Source of the DNA: Desulfobacteraceae bacterium
Lineage (GTDB): Bacteria; Desulfobacterota; DSM-4660; Desulfatiglandales; Desulfatiglandaceae
Direction: 5' to 3'
Length of the DNA stretch: 5,534 nucleotides
Assembly (NCBI GenBank): GCA_030611815.1
Contig: JAUWPC010000231.1
Span: 1 to 5,534, forward strand
In this document: piece after piece, positions 1 to 5,377 of the stretch
Layout of the letters: each line of letters starts with the position of its first letter
Numbering within the stretch: position 1 is the stretch's first letter
Program-made: the position numbers and the translations under genes
The notes under the pieces: model-generated
Seen by the model: the letters and a program-made list of their open reading frames with translations, nothing else
What the model was told of the DNA's origin: nothing
Databases searched by the model: none

Positions 1-1088
1 GGCAGTTCATATTTCTTTTCAATCCCTTCGAGGCCAGCCCCTAACATCACCGCAAAGGCCAGATAAGGATTACAGGCGGGGTCCGGGGACCGGAACTCCA
101 TCCGCGTGGCAGTCTCCTTCCCGGGTTTATACATGGGTACCCTGATCATGGCCGAGCGGTTTCTCCTGGCCCACGAAACATACACGGGGGCCTCATAACC
201 GGGTACCAGGCGCTTGTATGAATTTACCCACTGATTGGTCACCGCCGTGATCTCCGGGGCATGACGCAATAATCCCGCAATATAATGTTTGGCAGTATCA
301 GAGAGGTTGTATTCGTCCTCAGGATCATAAAATGCGTTCTTCTTACCTTTGAAGAGCGACTGGTGAACATGCATGCCGCTTCCGTTTTCTCCGAAAACAG
401 GCTTAGGCATAAACGTCGCATACACGTCATGCTGCCGGGCTATCTCCTTTACCACCAAACGGTAGGTCATGGTTTTATCGGCCATTTTCAGGCCTTCGTC
501 ATAACGAAGATCGATCTCATGCTGGCTGGGTGCAACCTCATGGTGGCTGTATTCCACCTGGATACCCATATCCTGCATGGCAAAAATGGTCTCCCTCCTA
601 AGGGTGCCTGCCATATCTAAAGGCGTAGAATCAAAATATCCCCCCGCATCTAAATATTCCGTGGAGGTATTGTCTTTGAAATAAAAATATTCAAGTTCAG
701 GCCCCACGTAGAACGTATAACCATCTTCAGCAACTTTTTTCAAGAGACGTTTAAGCACATAACGGGGATCCCCCTCATAGGGTGTTCCGTCAGGATTCAT
801 AATATCGCAGAACATCCTGGCAACCGGCCGATTCCCACTTCTCCAGGGAACCAACTGAAATGTAGTGGGATCTGGTATGGCAATCATATCGCTCTCATGT
901 ATCCTGGCAAATCCCTCGATGGAAGACCCGTCAAATCCCATCCCTTCTGTCAGGCCCTCTTCCAATTCCGAAGGGGTAATGGCAAAGCTCTTCAATACGC
1001 CCAATACATCCGTGAACCAGTATTGGACAAAACTGATATCTTTATCCTTTACAATCTTTCGAACATCTTCTGTGGTCCGGCACTCCAT
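1..1088 (-). CDS. glnA: Type I glutamine synthetase, alpha subtype (3' end outside window)
   Basis: Cytoplasmic enzyme making glutamine from glutamate, ammonia and ATP. I translated 362 codons from ATG 1088 to the left edge without a stop; roughly 80 residues should be missing, as alpha-type enzymes are about 440 aa. Landmarks: FDGSS loop (52-56, the Asp that binds ammonium in the neighbouring subunit), GPELEYF (129-135), HHEVAPSQHEID (182-193), NGSGMHVHQ (235-243), the flap NSYKRLVPGYEAP (289-301, Glu299) and RMEFRSPDPACNPY (329-342). Arg62 in GFARIHESDM aligns with B. subtilis Arg62, which governs glutamine feedback inhibition, and the ~25-residue insertion of adenylylated beta enzymes is absent, so this is GSI-alpha. 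The region of the beta-type adenylylation tyrosine lies outside the window. The start is fixed by AGGAGG seven bases upstream. It appears to have its own promoters (see 1153-1169 and 1208-1237). Confidence 0.97.
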   Translation of the reverse strand, partial: MECRTTEDVRKIVKDKDISFVQYWFTDVLGVLKSFAITPSELEEGLTEGMGFDGSSIEGFARIHESDMIAIPDPTTFQLVPWRSGNRPVARMFCDIMNPDGTPYEGDPRYVLKRLLKKVAEDGYTFYVGPELEYFYFKDNTSTEYLDAGGYFDSTPLDMAGTLRRETIFAMQDMGIQVEYSHHEVAPSQHEIDLRYDEGLKMADKTMTYRLVVKEIARQHDVYATFMPKPVFGENGSGMHVHQSLFKGKKNAFYDPEDEYNLSDTAKHYIAGLLRHAPEITAVTNQWVNSYKRLVPGYEAPVYVSWARRNRSAMIRVPMYKPGKETATRMEFRSPDPACNPYLAFAVMLGAGLEGIEKKYEL

Positions 1089-1095
1089 TGGATAT

Positions 1096-1101
1096 CCTCC
1101 T
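1096..1101 (-). promoter_or_regulatory. Ribosome binding site of glnA
   Basis: A perfect AGGAGG on the minus strand lies seven bases before the ATG at 1088, which fixes the glnA start. Just upstream, at 1104-1113, is a 10-bp palindrome TTTGGCCAAA inside the predicted leader; its role is unknown. Confidence 0.85.
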
Positions 1102-1152
1102 CTTTGGCCAAAAAATTTCATTCTGCGTTGATGCCTTTCGAATTGTTGTCAT

Positions 1153-1169
1153 TGCAATCCTAATGCCAA
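1153..1169 (-). promoter_or_regulatory. Sigma-54 (-24/-12) promoter of glnA
   Basis: The minus strand reads TTGGCAT-TAGGA-TTGCA, close to the sigma-54 consensus (T)TGGCACG-N4-TTGCW. The invariant GG (complement of 1166-1167) and GC (complement of 1154-1155) are separated by exactly ten bases, as required. Transcription would start near 1142, giving a leader of about 54 bases. Sigma-54 control of glnA is well known in enterics and other proteobacteria through NtrC-type activators. No regulator gene is in the window. Confidence 0.72.
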
Positions 1170-1207
1170 GCAAGAAGAAATCATTAAAAGGGTATCATCT
1201 TCAATCT

Positions 1208-1237
1208 GTTATCTCATTTGATCATGGAAGGAGTCAA
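1208..1237 (-). promoter_or_regulatory. Candidate sigma-70 promoter upstream of the glnA sigma-54 site
   Basis: On the minus strand a -35-like TTGACT (complement of 1232-1237, five of six matches) and a -10-like GATAAC (complement of 1208-1213, four of six) are 18 bases apart. This would give a tandem arrangement, sigma-70 upstream and sigma-54 downstream, similar to E. coli glnAp1/p2. It is judged from motif resemblance only. Confidence 0.33.
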
Positions 1238-1243
1238 GATCAG

Positions 1244-1294
1244 AACATACATTTATGTAGGTTGCCTGCTGGGAGTTGCACAGAAATGTATGTT
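1244..1294. repeat. 11-bp inverted repeat upstream of glnA
   Basis: The arms AACATACATTT (1244-1254) and AAATGTATGTT (1284-1294) are perfect complements around a 29-base spacer. The left arm also belongs to a smaller palindrome, TACAT-TT-ATGTA (1248-1259). The centre is about 125 bases upstream of the predicted sigma-54 start, a normal distance for an enhancer-type activator site, but the arms do not match the NtrC consensus. No T-run follows, so it does not look like a glmS terminator. Confidence 0.5.
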
Positions 1295-1363
1295 TCCGTA
1301 TAGCCCTGTTTCACTCAAGCGGGCCGAGAAACCGAAGAGAAAGGTACCGAATCTTCCCCGATG

Positions 1364-1373
1364 AATCGCGATT
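1364..1373. repeat. 10-bp perfect palindrome AATCGCGATT
   Basis: A perfect palindrome lies in the glmS-glnA intergenic region, about 55 bases downstream of the glmS stop. It may be a protein site or chance. The rest of 1295-1392 shows no recognisable gene or terminator. Confidence 0.3.
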
Positions 1374-1392
1374 TCCGCTACGCTCCAACAAT

Positions 1393-1420
1393 CTTCAATA
1401 TTCAATATTCAATCTTCAAT
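1393..1420. repeat. Four-copy heptamer tandem repeat
   Basis: Four contiguous 7-bp units read CTTCAAT, ATTCAAT, ATTCAAT, CTTCAAT on the plus strand, so only the first base varies. The array ends seven bases beyond the glmS stop codon, in its 3' flank. It is a short heptameric microsatellite of the kind dispersed in some bacterial genomes, with no assigned function. Confidence 0.8.
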
Positions 1421-1427
1421 TCACGCC

Positions 1428-3254
1428 CTACTCCACTGTCACACTCTTGGCCAGGTTCCTTGGTTTATCTATATCCCGGTTCAGGAAATTGGCACAGTAG
1501 TAGGCCAGCAGTTGGCAGGCGACCACTGCCAGAATTGGATTCAGAAAATCGAGGGCGGGGGGGATTTCTATCAAGTCATCAACTATATCTCTTACCTTGT
1601 CGTCACCCTCAGTAGCTATGGCTATCACAGGCCCCTTTCGGCTCTTGATCTCGTGAATATTACTGACCATCTTTTCATACATTTCATCCCGAGGTATTAT
1701 AGCCACTGTAGGCATCTCGGGGTTTATCAGCGCAATAGGCCCATGCTTCATCTCTCCCGCGGCATACCCCTCCGCATGGATGTAGGAGACTTCCTTGAGC
1801 TTTAGGGCACCTTCTAAGGCGATGGGGTAGTTATATTTTCTCCCCAAAAAGAGCCAGTTCTTGTATTTATGATACTTCTCAGCAATGGCCTCAATGTGGT
1901 TGGCCTGGGCCAAAACCTTCTCGATAAGACCGGGCAGAGCCTCAAGCGCCCGGATGGCCTGAACCCCTTCTGTAAGAGATTGATTCTGATGCCGACCCAG
2001 CAGGAGCGCCAAGAGCGTAAGTGTCGTCAATTGAGAGGTAAAATTCTTGGTTGAAGCCACACCTATCTCAGGTCCTGCATGGTTATAAATGCCTGCATCC
2101 GTCTCCCTGGAGATTGAACTCCCCACTACGTTAATAATCCCTATGAGAGTGGCGCCCTTTCTCTTGGCCTCCCTGATGGCTGCGAGGGTGTCGGCGGTCT
2201 CTCCTGACTGGCTGATGGCAACGATAAAGGTATTGGGAGGAAAGTTGAGCTTCCGGTAACGAAACTCCGAGGCGAGTCCCACCTCTATGTCGACCTCTGT
2301 CAATTTCTCAAAGATATATTTCCCAACACAGGCTGCATAATAAGATGTTCCGCAGGCCACAAGGACCATGTGTCTGCATTCCTTGAGCTTGTCCCATACA
2401 GGCATGATTCCGCCGAGTTTCGGGACACCCTCCCCGGGCTCCAGTCTCCCCCTGATAGCGTTCCTGATGGTCACCGGCTGCTCATAGATCTCCTTGAGCA
2501 TGAAATGAGGAAAACCGTTTAACTCCGCATCTTCGGCCCGCCATTCTACTGTCTCGGTACTTCGTTTTATAGGTTTGGCCTGTGCCGTGGATATAGAAAA
2601 ATCATCCTCAGTCACTGTCGCGACTTCATTTTCTTCGAGATGGACCACCTTATTGGTATACCTTACCATTGCCGCAACATCCGACGCAACGAAATGCCCG
2701 TCATCACTCACTCCGATAATAAGGGGACTGCCCCTTCTGGCGACAACAATCTGACCGGGAGTTTGTCTGTGAATGACACCAAGTCCGAAAGTACCTTCTA
2801 CCTGGGACATGGTCTTTCTGACGGCATCGCTGAGACTGCCGTCGAAATTCAACGCTATCAGGTGGGCCAAAACTTCAGTATCTGTCTCGGACCTGAATCG
2901 GGTCCCCTCCTTTTCGAGCTTCCTCTTCAGGTAATGGTAGTTCTCGATAATACCATTATGGATGACGAATACGTTCTCATCCTGGTCTCTCTGGGGATGA
3001 GCATTCTCCTCTGAAGGCTCGCCATGGGTGGCCCACCGTGTGTGGGCAATGCCGACAGTGCCTTTCATCTTCAGGCCGTTCACTTTGCTCTCTAATTCAA
3101 CGATCTTCCCCACTGCCCGGTGCCACTTGATTTCTTTTCCATCCTGTACAGCCAAACCTGCCGAATCATAGCCCCGGTATTCAAGCCGCTTTAATCCTTC
3201 AAGAAGTATGGACTTTACATCCTTATTTCCCACATAACACACAATACCACACAT
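1428..3254 (-). CDS. glmS: Glutamine--fructose-6-phosphate aminotransferase (isomerizing)
   Basis: Converts fructose-6-phosphate and glutamine to glucosamine-6-phosphate, the first step toward UDP-GlcNAc for peptidoglycan and lipopolysaccharide. Complete at 608 aa, matching the usual ~609. The N-terminal class II amidotransferase domain (about 1-220) has the Cys2 nucleophile in MCGIVCYVGN, HTRWATHG (71-78) and HNGIIENY (99-106). The first SIS domain (about 285-425) has CGTSYYA (301-307), SQSGETADT (348-356) and STKNFTSQ (401-408). The second (about 455-590) has GRKYNYPIALEGALKLKE (471-488) and EGYAAGEMKHGP (495-506). The C-terminus DKPRNLAKSVTVE is typical. The frame is open upstream to an ATG at 3356, but Cys must follow the initiator, so 3254 is the start; GGGAG lies eight bases before it. 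The gene is co-oriented with its neighbours but separated by 197 and 339 bp. Confidence 0.98.
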   Translation of the reverse strand: MCGIVCYVGNKDVKSILLEGLKRLEYRGYDSAGLAVQDGKEIKWHRAVGKIVELESKVNGLKMKGTVGIAHTRWATHGEPSEENAHPQRDQDENVFVIHNGIIENYHYLKRKLEKEGTRFRSETDTEVLAHLIALNFDGSLSDAVRKTMSQVEGTFGLGVIHRQTPGQIVVARRGSPLIIGVSDDGHFVASDVAAMVRYTNKVVHLEENEVATVTEDDFSISTAQAKPIKRSTETVEWRAEDAELNGFPHFMLKEIYEQPVTIRNAIRGRLEPGEGVPKLGGIMPVWDKLKECRHMVLVACGTSYYAACVGKYIFEKLTEVDIEVGLASEFRYRKLNFPPNTFIVAISQSGETADTLAAIREAKRKGATLIGIINVVGSSISRETDAGIYNHAGPEIGVASTKNFTSQLTTLTLLALLLGRHQNQSLTEGVQAIRALEALPGLIEKVLAQANHIEAIAEKYHKYKNWLFLGRKYNYPIALEGALKLKEVSYIHAEGYAAGEMKHGPIALINPEMPTVAIIPRDEMYEKMVSNIHEIKSRKGPVIAIATEGDDKVRDIVDDLIEIPPALDFLNPILAVVACQLLAYYCANFLNRDIDKPRNLAKSVTVE

Positions 3255-3280
3255 GTTAGATTCTCCCTGATTCTTTGAGA

Positions 3281-3293
3281 CCTTAATGTAAGG
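3281..3293. repeat. Small hairpin in the glmS leader
   Basis: CCTTA-ATG-TAAGG forms a 5-bp stem with a 3-base loop about 27 bases upstream of the glmS start codon. It is short and could be chance. Confidence 0.25.
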
Positions 3294-3305
3294 AATTAAG
3301 ATTTC

Positions 3306-3334
3306 ATCATAATCATTTAGAAAAGGATATACAA
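3306..3334 (-). promoter_or_regulatory. Candidate sigma-70 promoter of glmS
   Basis: On the minus strand TATGAT (complement of 3306-3311, five of six matches to the -10 consensus) is preceded at 17 bases by TTGTAT (complement of 3329-3334, a weak -35). It would start transcription about 45 bases before the glmS ATG. The DNA is AT-rich, so chance matches are easy. Confidence 0.3.
3312..3324. repeat. 13-bp direct repeat, glmS-proximal copy
   Basis: ATCATTTAGAAAA here is identical to 4362-4374, where it covers the start codon of the nucleotidyltransferase gene. The two copies bracket that gene together with the palindromes at 3423-3443. Confidence 0.6.
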
Positions 3335-3422
3335 TCCGAATCAGTCTTTTGACCAATAAAATCGAGTTCTCCTGAACCCTGAAATGCGAGTCCTCTCTGA
3401 CCGCGGCACTGTTGCCTGCCTA

Positions 3423-3443
3423 TACAATCGATTGTACAATCGA
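3423..3443. repeat. Overlapping perfect palindromes between nucleotidyltransferase gene and glmS
   Basis: TACAATCGATTGTA (3423-3436) is a 14-bp palindrome and TCGATTGTACAATCGA (3428-3443) is a 16-bp palindrome. They share bases and create a direct repeat of TACAATCGA with a 12-bp period. The block lies eight bases after the nucleotidyltransferase stop and about 170 bases upstream of glmS. No T-run follows on the minus strand, so it looks more like a protein-binding site than an intrinsic terminator. Confidence 0.6.
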
Positions 3444-3451
3444 CTGGTAAC

Positions 3452-4366
3452 TCATAAGTGCAGCTCACTAAATTTCTTTTCATCTCTCCTGCTATCAAGA
3501 TCCAATGAAGTGCCTGCTCCGCTTAAGCCAACAAACTTTAACCTTAAACCTTCATGGTCGGAAAGCATCTTTTCAAGCTCTGACATTTTTAGACCTTGCC
3601 TATATCGTCTGATCACATTTTTCCCAAATATTGTCTTTAATGTATCCCTTGAACCCTTCCTGTATAGTTTTCTAATATTATATGCTTCATCGATCCTTTC
3701 TGCCGGGAGATTCTCTAAATTCGCAAAAGTCATGCTTGTTATCCTGAACCCAACTCTTCCGTCTTCTCGAACCTCTTCTTCGTCGATGTAATCATTGGGA
3801 AATATATTATCTGGCACCATTTTATAAACCGGTCGGGGGAATAACCTATAATATCTCTTTAACAAGGATTCTTTCACGATTGGACATATCCAATCATATT
3901 CACTATATAACTCTCGACATATTCCTATGAATTCGGACACATCCTCTTCTCTTGTTGTAGGTGAATCCGAAGTAACAAAAAGGACATATTTTTCTCCGGC
4001 ATGGTTATACCCTTCTTTTACATTGCGCCCGAAACTCTCTTTTTGCTCGATGAGCTTAATATTACTGTCCCCTGATAATAAATCAGGATCAATTTTTTCC
4101 CTCATCTCCTTTTCAGGACCAACAACTATGATTCTGTCTATCTCTTTTGTGTTCCTTAGTGTGTTTAATATATATTCTACCATTGGCTTTGGCTTGCCAC
4201 CTACACCTCTCATTGCCTTTATCTCTTTTAGTGATTTATATCCTCTCCTGAAATACCATTCTCTATAGGAGAATAGATCCTCCAACTGGTGCCAAAACTC
4301 TTTAAAAGAGAACTTTTTTATGCCCCCTGCTAAAACTACTGCAACTATTTTTTCAGACGTCATCAT
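3452..4366 (-). CDS. GT-A-fold nucleotidyltransferase (MobA/sugar-NTP transferase-like), substrate unknown
   Basis: A 304-aa soluble protein with no signal peptide or membrane segment. An N-terminal strand ends in VVAVVLAGG-type signature (VLAGG 11-15), followed after a long gap by GKPKPMVEYIL (57-67), IDRIIVVGP (76-84), the acidic VLFVTSDSP (128-136), expected to bind metal and substrate, and a C-terminal GAGTSLDLDS (283-292) like the TSxDxDT end of many such enzymes. Known relatives join an NTP to a sugar phosphate or similar acceptor. Residues 16-56, between the two halves of the binding signature, are unusually long and rich in aromatic and basic residues. No left-handed beta-helix acetyltransferase domain follows, so it is not a full GlmU, though its place upstream of glmS hints at sugar-nucleotide metabolism. 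Composition is visibly AT-richer than glmS. Two ATGs are possible (4366, 4363), both with a weak ribosome binding site. Confidence 0.82.
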   Translation of the reverse strand: MMTSEKIVAVVLAGGIKKFSFKEFWHQLEDLFSYREWYFRRGYKSLKEIKAMRGVGGKPKPMVEYILNTLRNTKEIDRIIVVGPEKEMREKIDPDLLSGDSNIKLIEQKESFGRNVKEGYNHAGEKYVLFVTSDSPTTREEDVSEFIGICRELYSEYDWICPIVKESLLKRYYRLFPRPVYKMVPDNIFPNDYIDEEEVREDGRVGFRITSMTFANLENLPAERIDEAYNIRKLYRKGSRDTLKTIFGKNVIRRYRQGLKMSELEKMLSDHEGLRLKFVGLSGAGTSLDLDSRRDEKKFSELHL

Positions 4367-4374
4367 TTAGAAAA
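4362..4374. repeat. 13-bp direct repeat, nucleotidyltransferase start copy
   Basis: ATCATTTAGAAAA is identical to 3312-3324. On the minus strand this copy contains both candidate initiation codons of the nucleotidyltransferase gene. Confidence 0.6.
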
Positions 4375-4402
4375 CCTACACCCTTATCTAAAATCCTTAT
4401 TC

Positions 4403-4435
4403 TCTTACTCATAATCATAATCTTACTCATAATCA
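4403..4435. repeat. 15-bp direct repeat with 18-bp period
   Basis: TCTTACTCATAATCA occurs at 4403-4417 and again at 4421-4435, with three bases between. It is AT-rich and lies just upstream of the nucleotidyltransferase gene, overlapping its possible promoter. Confidence 0.75.
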
Positions 4436-4436
4436 A
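4408..4436 (-). promoter_or_regulatory. Possible promoter of the nucleotidyltransferase gene
   Basis: On the minus strand TTGATT (complement of 4431-4436) and TATGAG (complement of 4408-4413) are 17 bases apart and about 42 bases upstream of the start codon. Each matches four of six consensus bases. The match sits inside a repetitive AT-rich tract, so it is weak evidence. Confidence 0.22.
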
Positions 4437-4445
4437 ACATCTCCG

Positions 4446-4477
4446 CCTGCCTCGCGTTGCGAAGCATTGCGGGCAGG
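4446..4477. repeat. REP-like imperfect palindrome
   Basis: CCTGCC (4446-4451) pairs with GGCAGG (4472-4477). Inside, CGC pairs with GCG past a single bulged T, and TGC pairs with GCA around a GAA loop. The result is a long interrupted hairpin in non-coding DNA, of the kind found as dispersed extragenic palindromes. GGGCAGGTCT at its right foot is repeated in inverted form at 4533-4542, so a larger alternative fold exists. Confidence 0.55.
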
Positions 4478-4542
4478 TCTCAAGCGGGCTGTAAAGGAGT
4501 CACTCCCACGACTCCAGCTCCCACCAGGAGGAAGACCTGCCC
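4471..4542. repeat. 10-bp inverted repeat enclosing a structured segment
   Basis: GGGCAGGTCT (4471-4480) and AGACCTGCCC (4533-4542) are perfect complements around 52 bases. The enclosed DNA includes a short inverted pair GGAGT/ACTCC (4496-4500 and 4511-4515). A further CTCCC/GGGAG pair (4518-4522 and 4546-4550) is followed by TTCTTTT, a weak terminator-like arrangement for plus-strand transcription. Structure only; no RNA family was recognised. Confidence 0.4.
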
Positions 4543-4620
4543 CCAGGGAGTTCTTTTAGATTGGGAAATGGCATGGTTTGTCTAATTTGACATAAGGGTT
4601 CTTCCTCTGTGAGGGATTCA

Positions 4621-4650
4621 TGACCTTAATGCCTATGAAGGCACCGGTCA
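4621..4650. repeat. Interrupted stem-loop
   Basis: TGACC (4621-4625) pairs with GGTCA (4646-4650). An inner TGCC (4630-4633) pairs with GGCA (4640-4643) around a six-base loop. Function unknown; it lies in the gene-free right part. Confidence 0.35.
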
Positions 4651-4680
4651 AGGGTCTTCCCGCATTTCCGAAATAAAGCC

Positions 4681-4857
4681 TCACGTGAAGTGTCCCAGTG
4701 GGAGCTTCCGGGTCTTTTTGCCCCTACCCTTCAGACGCGTGGATCGCGAGGCTCTTTCGAACATACGCGTTGCTCGCATCGTAATCCCGGCGCCGGAAAT
4801 ACCACGGTGACGCTCAAGGATAATTATCCAATGCTTAACCTTGTCTGTGTGCAGCAC
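4681..4857 (-). other. Possible remnant of an IS200/IS605-type right end (3' end of tnpB-like frame)
   Basis: The minus strand has an open frame from GTG 4857 to TGA at 4681-4683 (58 codons), ending ...KKTRKLPLGHFT. Its last part reads GACCCGGAAGCTCCCAC at the DNA level, resembling the conserved end of IS605/IS1341 elements, where the tnpB 3' end overlaps the guide-RNA scaffold. No tnpB body, HTH or zinc finger is visible upstream, so at most a deleted remnant is present. The segment around 4730-4800 is GC-rich with a stem GCGAG/CTCGC (4746-4750, 4773-4777) and a palindrome CCGGCGCCGG (4787-4796), unlike the AT-rich DNA to its right. A plus-strand frame (GTG 4690 to 4893) overlaps it; neither is convincing as an expressed gene. 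Confidence 0.25.
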
Positions 4858-4908
4858 GATTCCAGTTTTCCTATAACAGATTACTATGATTGAATAAAAT
4901 CATGTATT

Positions 4909-4992
4909 GATCTGGCATTCCCGCATGATTTTGACGGATGTGCGATGCTACATTATAATGCAGAGACCCTCTTCAGCGAACGGATGAGCTAA
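4909..4992 (+). pseudogene. Short coding-like fragment, unidentified
   Basis: A stop-free stretch in the plus strand ends at TAA 4990-4992 and includes DFDGCAMLHYNAETLFSERM. One third of its codons begin with G, as in real coding DNA. It has no convincing start: the same frame is closed by TGA just upstream at 4891-4893. It may be the tail of a decayed gene, or chance. No family was recognised. Confidence 0.2.
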
Positions 4993-5074
4993 AAACTGAC
5001 CAACCCCCATAATGAGGTTCGGTATCCCCGGTCACATTTTCCAATACTAACTTATACCAAAACCGATGTCAGAT

Positions 5075-5100
5075 CTGAGATATGGAATCAGATATCTCAG
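5075..5100. repeat. Perfect 9-bp inverted repeat
   Basis: CTGAGATAT (5075-5083) and ATATCTCAG (5092-5100) are perfect complements around an 8-base loop. The downstream plus-strand sequence is AT-rich but not a clean T-run, so it could be a weak terminator or a protein site. It abuts the palindrome CAGATCTG at 5070-5077. Confidence 0.55.
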
Positions 5101-5214
5101 GTTTACTCAATTTTCCCGACTTGATGATATGTTTGGTTTCTGTCAAGTTATCAAAGAGTGGGATAGGCTGAAAATTATTTAGCGTACGAAGCATATTGCA
5201 TATTGGGCAAATTC

Positions 5215-5370
5215 ATGTATACCCTGTTATCCATCAATCTGCCGCATCATTCCACTTCTCAATATATGCTGGTGGCAAAAGCTCAGGAAAAGCTCAAAAA
5301 ACATCCACACTTCAAACAAAACCGAGCTCAGTTTCAAGCACTATCCCATAACAGGACATTGGGGTCTTAA
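5215..5370 (+). CDS. Small hypothetical protein, faintly BON-domain-like, possibly truncated
   Basis: A 51-codon ORF from ATG 5215 to TAA 5368-5370. Its second half reads VAKAQEKLKKHPHFKQNRAQFQ and then ends LSHNRTLGS. The pattern of an amphipathic helix, then HPHF, then a short strand ending in a Leu-Gly resembles the beginning of BON domains, which bind membranes or nucleoid and normally run about 60 residues further to a second helix. Here the frame stops where the next strand would begin, suggesting truncation or frameshift. The upstream GGGC is a poor ribosome binding site. The family assignment is a weak visual resemblance; chance or a decayed gene are both possible. Confidence 0.25.
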   Translation: MYTLLSINLPHHSTSQYMLVAKAQEKLKKHPHFKQNRAQFQALSHNRTLGS

Positions 5371-5377
5371 ATATTAA

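Noticed and set aside
865..1163. Plus-strand frames opposite the 5' end of glnA
   Set aside because: They overlap the clearly conserved glnA N-terminus and have no ribosome binding site or family resemblance.
2640..3014. 124-codon plus-strand frame inside glmS
   Set aside because: It is antisense to the conserved glmS amidotransferase domain and has no known motif; a shadow frame.
3255..3356. N-terminal extension of glmS to an upstream ATG at 3356
   Set aside because: Class II amidotransferases need Cys directly after the initiator Met; the start at 3254 gives MCGIV and the normal family length, with a ribosome binding site at the right distance.
3255..3451. A glmS ribozyme/riboswitch upstream of glmS
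   Set aside because: The leader shows no recognisable glmS-ribozyme core or its pseudoknots; only short palindromes are present. A covariance search was not possible here.
3927..4268. Plus-strand frames (3384-3791 and 3927-4268) opposite the nucleotidyltransferase
   Set aside because: Both are antisense to a gene with recognisable motifs; their Ser/Leu/Phe-rich content is typical of antisense reading of AT-rich coding DNA.
4690..4893. 67-codon plus-strand ORF with GTG start
   Set aside because: No ribosome binding site, no recognised motif, crosses a GC-rich palindromic block, and competes with an antisense frame; kept only as part of the remnant description.
4441..4893. tRNA or CRISPR array in the structured right region
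   Set aside because: TTCGAA and short stems occur but no cloverleaf with acceptor and anticodon arms can be built, and no regularly spaced repeats of CRISPR length are present.
5069..5194. 41-aa minus-strand ORF
   Set aside because: Protein-like in places but few codons start with G, there is no ribosome binding site, and it contains the 9-bp inverted repeat; probably chance.
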